64,000 bases of DNA from Paracoccaceae bacterium (GTDB lineage: Bacteria > Pseudomonadota > Alphaproteobacteria > Rhodobacterales > Rhodobacteraceae): contig JALHOL010000005.1 in NCBI GenBank assembly GCA_022843025.1, positions 310,001 through 374,000 of the forward strand, read 5' to 3'. This document shows, piece by piece, positions 45,314 through 52,185 of the stretch. Both the position numbers and the translations under genes were made by a program. Position 1 is the first letter of the stretch. The number at the start of each line of letters is the position of its first letter. The notes under the pieces were generated by a model. The model saw only the letters and a list, made by a program, of their open reading frames with translations, was not told where the DNA came from and did no database searches.

Positions 45314-46816
45314 TCACCGATACAACTGTACGATTTCGCGGTAGGTACCCGTCGTCGCGCCGGAGCCAAGACCCCCCGCGCTGCGAATGACCTCGACCAT
45401 GATTTCGGCGTCCGAGCCCCCGCCCGGGGTGGCGACGGGTTCTGTCATGAAAAGCTGGACATACTCCAGCGGCACGACATTGCTGGTGCTTCCACGAATG
45501 TCGTTGGCCGCACAATCGATCGCCGCCGCAATCACCGTCCGTCGGTCCGGATCGTTTGTCGGGCCAAGAGCGTGGCATTGCGGTGCCCCGGTTTCCTGCC
45601 GGCCCGGAAGGGGCACGTTGTTCGGTGCCGTCCGGCTGCGCGCGGCCGCAATCTCGGCCAGATACATCGCATAGCGGGTGCTGGTCGCGTTGGTTCCCGC
45701 AGGATACACGCCGTTATGGTTCATCGCGACATAAGCGCCGCGGTTCCAACTGCCATCCCCGAACCGCCCGCAAGTCCCTGATACAATGCAGGTATCACGC
45801 GGCAAGGCCATCGCATCCGACACCTCGACGTTGTTCCCGCGGCAGGCCGGGCGGGGTGCGTTGCCATTGCCCGGCCGCCTCGGCAGCGTGCCTTGCACGG
45901 TGTTGGGTGCCGGACGATAGGCCGGATCGTTTCGCAGGGTCTGCATCGACCCGCTGAAATGGTCAAATCGGGTATTGAATGCCTCGGCCAAGCCCACACG
46001 CTGCCCGGTCAGGGTGTTGACGCCCTGATCGGTGCGGATACAGGCCGTGACGGCCCGTTCCGCCCCGACAAGGCAGCGATAGAGTTGCGCACCGGTCGCA
46101 AGGGCGCATGGGCCTTCGGCATCGGTCGGCAGGCTGGACGGATCAAGAAAGCCGAAATTCCCGGGCCCCCAGGCCGCGCCTTGCCCACCCGACCGCAGGG
46201 TGATCTGATCGCCGCGATTGGCATCCGCCCGCCATCCGCTCGGAACACAGAACATCAACGGCGTCACGTCGCAGGCATAGGCAGCCGGACCCGCCGTCGC
46301 CGAGGCCGCCACTTCGAAATTTGATGTCACGGCCGCACCGCGCAACGTCGAGGCCACCGCCGCAAAGGGAGTCGGCACCGTCGCGGTTGCCACGGTCACC
46401 TGAACATAGCGCGCCAGCCGCGCGTCGGCGGTCGTGGCCGCGGCGGCCGCCGTATCGCTGCTGGGCAATGTGGTCAGAAAGGCCAGTCGGAAGTCCGCCG
46501 CCCCCCCAAGCGCACGGTCGCCCGCAGCATAGGTCTGCCAATCCCGGATCAGGCGATCCGCCGCAACCGTGGCGCGGGTGATGGAGTCCGTCCGCCCGTC
46601 CAACTCGCCCGCAGCGGCAAGCGCTACCTGATCAGCATAGGATTGCATCTCGCTCTGGGTACTGGCCACGCGGCCGAAATCCACGGCAAGCGCCAGAAAC
46701 CCGAAGGCCACCGCCAGAAACATCCCCCACATCACCAGAACAGCCCCGCCCTGATCCGCCGCAAAGCGGCGCAGGCAGCCCGGCATTTGGAACAAGGGGA
46801 AAGGCAGGCATGACAT
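45314..46816 (-). CDS. tadG: TadG-like pilus assembly protein
   Basis: A 500-residue protein with one N-terminal membrane helix (GAVLVMWGMFLAVAFGFLALAVDFGRVA) and TadE/G-like N-terminal sequence (SQSEMQSYADQVALAAAGEL). A long periplasmic region rich in Ala, Thr, Gly and Cys follows, without a recognisable von Willebrand MIDAS motif. The start is ATG 46816; an internal ATG at residue 11 (MPGCLRRFAADQGG) is possible. It lies between cpaB and the tadE-like genes. Confidence 0.85.
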   Translation of the reverse strand: MSCLPFPLFQMPGCLRRFAADQGGAVLVMWGMFLAVAFGFLALAVDFGRVASTQSEMQSYADQVALAAAGELDGRTDSITRATVAADRLIRDWQTYAAGDRALGGAADFRLAFLTTLPSSDTAAAAATTADARLARYVQVTVATATVPTPFAAVASTLRGAAVTSNFEVAASATAGPAAYACDVTPLMFCVPSGWRADANRGDQITLRSGGQGAAWGPGNFGFLDPSSLPTDAEGPCALATGAQLYRCLVGAERAVTACIRTDQGVNTLTGQRVGLAEAFNTRFDHFSGSMQTLRNDPAYRPAPNTVQGTLPRRPGNGNAPRPACRGNNVEVSDAMALPRDTCIVSGTCGRFGDGSWNRGAYVAMNHNGVYPAGTNATSTRYAMYLAEIAAARSRTAPNNVPLPGRQETGAPQCHALGPTNDPDRRTVIAAAIDCAANDIRGSTSNVVPLEYVQLFMTEPVATPGGGSDAEIMVEVIRSAGGLGSGATTGTYREIVQLYR

Positions 46817-46908
46817 GGCGGGTTCACCTCATGAGGCTCGGCGGATGGACTCGGGGGCTGGACTGGGGGGGGGGCTGAACGGGGGCCGCACTCGGACGCA
46901 AGGCAAAG

Positions 46909-47763
46909 TCAGTTTCGCAGGGTCACTTCTTCCTGCGCATCCGTTCCGCGCCGGATCACAACCGTCTTGCGCGGCGGCGGAGCGGGGGCCACGGCCACGA
47001 CCGGGGCCGCCTCGACGACCACAGGTTCCGGCGGTGGTGGGGCCGGCTCCGGCACCAGATCGCTCAGCCGCAGCCGATCAATCGGCGGGCCTTCGGCGGT
47101 ATCAGGCGTCCGCAAAGCCAGGCTCAACGAACCCGCCCTCTGGGCCAGCGCCAGAACCTGCCCTTCCTCCGGCGTGACCTCCACCGTCACGGTCGCGGCA
47201 ATCTCAGGGGCTTCATTCAATTCGTCCGAGCTTTGGTCAACGGCCAGAACCTTGACCTTGCGCATGATCGTGTCCGTCACCAGCGTGGCATCGTCCCCCC
47301 GCGTCAGCAGAATGTCGACGAAATCGCCCGGCGTCACCAGACCGCCCACCGCAGTGACCGCATCGACCTTGATCGACATCGCCCGCGCTCCGGGCGTGAT
47401 CGACTGCACGATGGTCACCTTCTCACCAAAATCCGAAACCTTTGACGCCAGCACGACCTCGCCCGCCACCATCGACCGCAGGGCCCGGCGCGGCTTGCCG
47501 TCCGGGGGCGGCAGCAGATCCTCCAGCTCGGTAAAGGCATCCACCGGCAGCGCCGACCGCGGCCAGACCTGCGTGGTAAAATGCTGCGCCTGCAACAAAT
47601 CGCCCCGCCCGATTTCTTTCGATGTCGTGACGATCGTCACCAGGTCAGGCTTCTCCGAACTGGCCGTCGCCGCTGGCGTAACCAGCAGATCCCGCGCCAA
47701 TTGCGCCGATCCGGCAGCAACGCCAAGGCCTACAAGGGCAAACAGGATCGAGGTTACACGCAT
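46909..47763 (-). CDS. cpaB: Flp pilus assembly protein CpaB (RcpC)
   Basis: A 284-residue periplasmic protein anchored by an N-terminal helix (MRVTSILFALVGLGVAAGSA). The SAF/beta-clip domain (about 45-105) is followed by the CpaB region with GARAMSIKVDAVTAVGGLVTPGDFVDILL. The tail is Pro/Val-rich (PEPAPPPPEPVVVEAAPVV), which may cross the peptidoglycan. CpaB normally works with a secretin (CpaC), which is missing from this cluster. Start ATG 47763, with GGAGG upstream. Confidence 0.93.
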   Translation of the reverse strand: MRVTSILFALVGLGVAAGSAQLARDLLVTPAATASSEKPDLVTIVTTSKEIGRGDLLQAQHFTTQVWPRSALPVDAFTELEDLLPPPDGKPRRALRSMVAGEVVLASKVSDFGEKVTIVQSITPGARAMSIKVDAVTAVGGLVTPGDFVDILLTRGDDATLVTDTIMRKVKVLAVDQSSDELNEAPEIAATVTVEVTPEEGQVLALAQRAGSLSLALRTPDTAEGPPIDRLRLSDLVPEPAPPPPEPVVVEAAPVVAVAPAPPPRKTVVIRRGTDAQEEVTLRN

Positions 47764-47791
47764 GGTTGCCTCCAGAGGGAGCTGGGATCTT

Positions 47792-47831
47792 TGTGAGCAC
47801 CCGACCAAGTTTTTCAGGCCGTGTGCTCACA
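47792..47831 (-). other. Hairpin between flp and cpaB (mRNA stabiliser or attenuator)
   Basis: TGTGAGCAC (47792-47800) and GTGCTCACA (47823-47831) form a perfect 9-bp stem around a 22-base loop, only 10 bases after the flp stop. No T run follows, so it is not a standard terminator. It could protect the pilin message from 3' decay and lower expression of the downstream genes. Confidence 0.5.
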
Positions 47832-47841
47832 GTTTTTGAGC

Positions 47842-48039
47842 TTAGGGGCCAGCCGCAGGAACGGCGGCGCGTACCGCGTCTGTCGCGCGTCCGGCGTCGG
47901 TGAACTGAGCACCCGTATCCTGTGCCACGTTGATCAGTGCGACCGTCCCCACGAGGATCACCACCAGCAGCGCCACGCCGTATTCCACGAGCGCCGCGCC
48001 GTCCTCGTCCTTCCAGAAAGTCTTGAGCATCTTCTTCAT
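47842..48039 (-). CDS. flp: Flp-family type IVb pilin
   Basis: A 65-residue major pilin precursor. The short basic leader MKKMLKTFWKDEDG is followed by the Flp processing site G-AALVEYG with the conserved Glu and Tyr, then one hydrophobic helix (VALLVVILVGTVALINVA) and a short tail. A TadV-type peptidase would cut after the Gly. It is the first gene of the tad transcript and is divergent from the LuxR-type regulator. Confidence 0.93.
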   Translation of the reverse strand: MKKMLKTFWKDEDGAALVEYGVALLVVILVGTVALINVAQDTGAQFTDAGRATDAVRAAVPAAGP

Positions 48040-48466
48040 GATCTGTTTCCATTCCCAGGTTGCGATGGAACGGCGTTCTGCACGCCGCTACCCCGGCAGG
48101 TTCTTCGCCGGAATGAGGGCATGATAGGGGATGGATCAGACCGCTTGGATCGTCTGAACCTGTGAAGAATGACGATGCAGGGTTGTGTCAGCGCGACAGA
48201 ATTCACGCCCTAAGATTGCAAAACAACGGATTGCGCAGATGCAAAGACCACCATTCGGATGCAGTGATTCGCACTTTTGAATATTGGCCAACAACCGTTG
48301 GTGGCAGAACTATGGCGAAATCATGGAAAATACACGCTCCGCGCCAGCATTGATCCCGGCGGATCGGCCAAAGGTCTTGTAACCGCGAATTTTCTTTGGC
48401 CGCCCTCCGACACCGCCTAAGTTTGTTAACAATAATAAATATAGCCTCAGACGATCGGGTGCTGCC
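48040..48466. promoter_or_regulatory. Divergent flp/luxR intergenic region with inverted repeats
   Basis: A 427-base gap with no gene. It contains TCAGAC-N10-GTCTGA (48136-48157), about 97-118 bases upstream of the flp start, a plausible dimer binding site. It also contains CCAAC-AACC-GTTGG near 48287-48300. The segment next to the regulator is A/T-rich (TTGTTAACAATAATAAATATAGCC), suiting a promoter toward luxR. Confidence 0.45.
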
Positions 48467-49300
48467 ATGCCACGACCGCTCTCAGCCACACCAGTTTCCA
48501 CCTCGGTCACGCTGACCGAAGCCGCGATTCTCTGGACCGAATGCCTTCATGGCACCGGCGATTTGCGCGCCGCGATGAGCAGCCTGTCCCGTTGCGTGCG
48601 GGCGGATTGTGCCGTTCTGATCCGCGCCCACATCCCATCCGGCAAACATCGCATCCTGTCGTCCTACGATTGCAAGGCAGCGACCGGCGCTTTCCCAATG
48701 ACGCGGCCGCTGGGCCTTGACCTCATCACGATACCACCGCACCGCGCCCGCAGCGGCAGCCTCTGGTCCCTGCGCGACCCGAGCCATGCCGAGGACGACC
48801 GTCTCGATCCGCAACAGCATCATTGGCTTACACAACGCGCGATTGCCGACGTGATCCTCGTCGTTCTGGGTCATGCCACCGGCGTCATTGATATGCTGGA
48901 ATTTCACCTGCCGCGCCGCCTTGACCGGCATCATTACGATCAATTGGACACTCTGGCCCAAGCCATCGCCTTTGCTTGGAATCGCCGTCCGGAGGGGCGC
49001 ATCGCGCGCCTGATGTCGAACGCGCCCAGCGTCACACGGCGAATGGCCCCCGATCCGTCTTCCGCGCCCGAAGCGCTGTCCAGCGCAAATCCCTGGCAAC
49101 TGACCGCGACCGAACTGCGCATCTGCACTTTGATCCGCGACGGCCTCGCCGCAACCGACATCGTCTCTGCCTTTGGCGTGGCCGAGTCCACGGTCAGATC
49201 GCATTTGCGAAACATCTACGCCAAGGCAGAGGTTACCGGACAAGTGGGCCTGATCCACAAGCTCTTGGACGATCAGGCGGCACAACGGGCCGTGCGCTGA
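48467..49300 (+). CDS. LuxR-family transcriptional regulator
   Basis: A 277-residue regulator. The N-terminal two thirds have no domain I can name; the autoinducer-binding signature of quorum-sensing LuxR proteins is not apparent. The C-terminal GerE helix-turn-helix (about 208-270) reads LTATELRICTLIRDGLAATDIV and FGVAESTVRSHLRNIYAKAEV. It is divergent from flp and so is the prime candidate regulator of the Tad cluster. Start ATG 48467. Confidence 0.88.
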   Translation: MPRPLSATPVSTSVTLTEAAILWTECLHGTGDLRAAMSSLSRCVRADCAVLIRAHIPSGKHRILSSYDCKAATGAFPMTRPLGLDLITIPPHRARSGSLWSLRDPSHAEDDRLDPQQHHWLTQRAIADVILVVLGHATGVIDMLEFHLPRRLDRHHYDQLDTLAQAIAFAWNRRPEGRIARLMSNAPSVTRRMAPDPSSAPEALSSANPWQLTATELRICTLIRDGLAATDIVSAFGVAESTVRSHLRNIYAKAEVTGQVGLIHKLLDDQAAQRAVR

Positions 49301-49829
49301 ATGAATACGTGGCTACCGCAGTAGGGCTACCAAACTGCTGCCGAAAATCCTGCGCATGCCACTCAGTCATGGATGATGCTGTTACAGGCAATAACCCGTC
49401 TACATGCCCCTGCATCCCCGGCCGGAAGTCCCGCAGCAAGACTGTCCGCTACGACAAGCGGCGCTTTCGGCATAAACCCAAACGGCGTGGGTTCGAAGGA
49501 CCTGAAAAAGATAGCCTCCGGCCTGAACCACATTGTCGACGGCACGACATTCAAAGGAACAAGAAGAACGGAGCGCATAGCCGCACCAAAGAGCACCCTA
49601 TCGAACACGCAGGTCGGCCACGGCACCTACGTTTCGTGATCCACTCCGCTGATCCTTTGGCAATACATGTGTAGGAGCGTCTGCAAGGAGACTGCCAAAA
49701 GCCAAAAGGCTCGATTCCATGTGACCATCATCACTGGTCAGACTGGCAGACCAGAATGCCGCGCCCAGCTCTGCCCGATAGAAACCTGTCACGTTCAATA
49801 TGAACGATAATCTTGATAGAAAGGGAAAG
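49301..49829. other. 529-base gene-poor stretch beside a tRNA gene
   Basis: No intact gene is supported. It includes the short transposase remnant at about 49405-49476. Base composition is mixed and A/T-richer toward the tRNA. The setting suggests old mobile-element damage next to a tRNA. Confidence 0.45.
49405..49476 (+). pseudogene. Remnant of an IS5-family transposase
   Basis: The plus-strand frame reads CPCIPGRKSRSKTVRYDKRRFRH. This matches the C-terminal segment of IS5-type DDE transposases, in which a CIPGR(K/R)SR...YDKRRY(K/R)RRN block precedes IEIMFGRLKD. Here the similarity stops just after the block, and no terminal repeats or other transposase parts are found, so only a fragment survives. 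Confidence 0.5.
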
Positions 49830-49906
49830 TGGTGGCGAGGGGGGGACTCGAACCCCCGACCCTGCGATTATGAGTCGCATGCTCTAACCAACTGAGCTAC
49901 CTAGCC
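49830..49906 (-). tRNA. tRNA-Met (anticodon CAU), elongator type likely
   Basis: The minus strand folds as a complete tRNA. The acceptor 5' GGCTAGG meets 3' CCTCGCC; there is a D arm with AGCTCAGTTGGTTAGAGC, anticodon stem TGCGA/TCGCA with loop CTCATAA (anticodon at 49872-49870), and T stem GGGGG/CCCCC with loop TTCGAGT. Discriminator A and an encoded CCA follow. One acceptor pair, position 4 with 69, is a T-C mismatch. CAU can also mark the Ile tRNA whose C34 is changed to lysidine; the overall sequence looks more like elongator Met. Confidence 0.93.
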
Positions 49907-49966
49907 ATTGGCGCGCTGCCTACAGTGCAGCAAAGGTGGCGTCAAGTCACGATCCGTGCCCGTTTC

Positions 49967-51970
49967 TCAGCCATGCGCCACGCGCGGGCGGCCGGATGCG
50001 GTGGCGGTCACCTGCGCCTCGATGAACATCGCGCGGCCCTCCACCTCGGCCTCGCGAATGTCGCGGCTGACTGTCACGTGCAATTCCTCGGCCCCCGCCG
50101 CGCGGGCGCGGGTGCTGGCCTCTGCAACCAGCGCAGCCTCAAGCGCGGCCATCGCCGTTTCCCGCTCGGAAAACTGCTGCACCCCATCGGCCAGATGCAC
50201 CACGAACCGCCCTTCGCTGGGCGAGGTGACCGTCCCCGTCACCCGCTGGCTCACCTGCCCCACCACCGCGCCGATGGCATTTGCCACACCCGCATGTTGC
50301 GGCAGCACCATCCGGCAGCCAAGCCGTTCCCCAACCGCGCCATAGTAAGACCCGGCCGAAGCGCCCAGCCCGATCACCGGCACGCCCAGCCGCGCGGTGA
50401 TCTCGACGATCCCGCGATGCTGCGACAACCCCACCGATGTCAGCCGATGCCGCGCCAGCGTTTCCGGCACCTCGCCGGCAAAGGCACTGTCCTCGGCAAA
50501 GGCGGCCTCCAGCAGGCAATCCACCGTCTGCTGTGTCAGCTGATCCACGATTGCTTGCGCCAGCGTCGCTGCATCGGGCGCGAACCGCTCGCCCCGCCCG
50601 TTGCGCCGCCGTGCCAGCAGCCGCACCGCCTTTTCCGCCGCCGCACTGTCCCAGGCCTCGAGCCGCCCCAGCACATGGCTGGCATCCGACGGCGTCACCC
50701 CGGAAATCATCACCAGCCCGCGCGCCACCAGCCGCTCCAGCGCCGCCACCTCCAGCCGCGATGTCAGCGCGTTGCCCACGGCCATCGGCCCCGTCACCCG
50801 CCCCAGCACCGCCAAATCGCGCGGCCCCAGCCCGCCCGTATTTCCCCCCATCGGGATCACGAACCGCCCATCATATTCCCCCACCGCATCCGCCGAGAGC
50901 CAGCGATCCAGCGCCGCATGCACCATCGGCCCATGCTCCACCGCCAAAAGCGACACCGGCACCAACCGCCGCGGCCCCAGCCGCAACCCGCCGTTCAGCC
51001 CTTCGGTGATCAGATGCACCTCGCTGTCACCGCCCAGCCCCGTGGTCCGCATCGCCACCGCCTCGACCATGGTGCGGAACCCGCCCACCCGCGCGCCTTG
51101 CGGGTCAATCTCTGGCAGCCCACCGCGCAGCAGGGCCACATCCGTCGTCGTGCCCCCGATGTCGGATACCAGCGCATCGGACTCCCCGGTCAACCACCGC
51201 GCACCAACGATGCTGGCGGCCGGGCCGGACAGGATGGTTTCAATCGGCCGCTCCCGCACCATCGCCGCAGAAATCAGCGCCCCGTCGCCGCGCACCACCA
51301 TCAGCGGCGCTACAATCCCCACCGTATCCAGATGCCGTTCGCAGGCTGCCACCAGCCGGTCGATCATCCCGATCAGCCGCGCATTCAGCACCGCCGTCAG
51401 CGCCCGCTTCGGCCCGTTCAGATTGGCCGACAGCTCATGCGAACAGGTCACCGGCCGCCCCGTCACCCGCCGGATCACCGCCCGCGCCGCCACTTCATGC
51501 GCCGGGTTGCGGGTGGCAAAACTGGCGGCCACCGCAAAGCCCACCACCTGATCGGCAAGCGCAGCCACCTCGGCCTCCAGCCGCGCCAGATCCAGCGGCG
51601 CGATCTCTGTCCCCGCATGGCTGTGCCCGCCCGCCAGATGGATCACCGGATCGCCCTTCAACGCCTCAATGAGGCCCCCGCGTTCCAGATCGGCCGCATC
51701 AAACCCGATAAAGACCAGCGCAACGCGCCCGCCCTGCCCCTCGACCAGCGCATTGGTGGCCAGCGTGGTAGACAGCGACACCAGCGACACCTGCCCCGGT
51801 GCCACCCCCGCCCCGTCCAGCGCCGCATCGACCGCCCGACCGATCCCCAGCGCCAGATCCCCCCGCGTGGTCAGCGATTTGGCCGATCCGATCACCCGCG
51901 TCGCAGCCTCATCCACGATCACCGCATCGGTGTAGGTGCCGCCTGTATCCACGCCCAGAAAATACGCCAT
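49967..51970 (-). CDS. hyuA: Hydantoinase/oxoprolinase family protein, HyuA type
   Basis: A 667-residue ATP-dependent ring-opening enzyme of the N-methylhydantoinase A/5-oxoprolinase family. The actin-like ATP-binding motifs are FLGVDTGGTYTDAV at the N-terminus and SDIGGTTTDVALL in the middle, with SANLNGPKRALTAVLNA between. Such enzymes usually work with a HyuB partner, but none is adjacent: a tRNA gene lies downstream and selD upstream. The substrate is therefore unknown. Its leader contains the five-hairpin array. Confidence 0.9.
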   Translation of the reverse strand: MAYFLGVDTGGTYTDAVIVDEAATRVIGSAKSLTTRGDLALGIGRAVDAALDGAGVAPGQVSLVSLSTTLATNALVEGQGGRVALVFIGFDAADLERGGLIEALKGDPVIHLAGGHSHAGTEIAPLDLARLEAEVAALADQVVGFAVAASFATRNPAHEVAARAVIRRVTGRPVTCSHELSANLNGPKRALTAVLNARLIGMIDRLVAACERHLDTVGIVAPLMVVRGDGALISAAMVRERPIETILSGPAASIVGARWLTGESDALVSDIGGTTTDVALLRGGLPEIDPQGARVGGFRTMVEAVAMRTTGLGGDSEVHLITEGLNGGLRLGPRRLVPVSLLAVEHGPMVHAALDRWLSADAVGEYDGRFVIPMGGNTGGLGPRDLAVLGRVTGPMAVGNALTSRLEVAALERLVARGLVMISGVTPSDASHVLGRLEAWDSAAAEKAVRLLARRRNGRGERFAPDAATLAQAIVDQLTQQTVDCLLEAAFAEDSAFAGEVPETLARHRLTSVGLSQHRGIVEITARLGVPVIGLGASAGSYYGAVGERLGCRMVLPQHAGVANAIGAVVGQVSQRVTGTVTSPSEGRFVVHLADGVQQFSERETAMAALEAALVAEASTRARAAGAEELHVTVSRDIREAEVEGRAMFIEAQVTATASGRPRVAHG

Positions 51971-52035
51971 CGCCGACCTGCAAGACTGTTCCGCTCCGGC
52001 ACCTAATGCGAAGTCTGACCAAGGTCACCCCCGAA

Positions 52036-52180
52036 GGCGACCCAACAGGTCGCCAAAACGGTTTCTGGCACAGAAACCGCGCCGGAATTTGACGCAAATT
52101 CCGGCCCCTTCACGCTGTGCCGCACGGGAAAGGCGATTTTTGCGTTCAAAAATCGTCGCGAAATCTGCGTCAGATTTCGC
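52036..52180. repeat. Array of five consecutive perfect hairpins between selD and hyuA
   Basis: Five inverted repeats follow one another: GGCGACC/GGTCGCC (52036-52054, 5-base loop); CGGTTTCTG/CAGAAACCG (52059-52079, loop GCA); GCCGGAATTTG/CAAATTCCGGC (52081-52105, loop ACG); CGATTTTTG/CAAAAATCG (52134-52155, loop CGTT); GCGAAATCTG/CAGATTTCGC (52158-52180, loop CGT). Stems are perfect, 7-11 bp, each with a different sequence. Four share a G/C base, an A/T-rich middle and a TG/CA top. Transcription from selD into hyuA would pass through all of them. Confidence 0.9.
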
Positions 52181-52185
52181 CCCCC

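Noticed and set aside
49925-52006. 693-codon open frame on the plus strand opposite hyuA
   Set aside because: It is the antisense shadow of hyuA; the His/Pro/Arg/Gln-rich translation is typical of reading a high-GC gene backwards and has no family motif.
52036-52180. CRISPR array
   Set aside because: The units are hairpins with different sequences and no regular identical repeat or spacers, and no cas genes are present.
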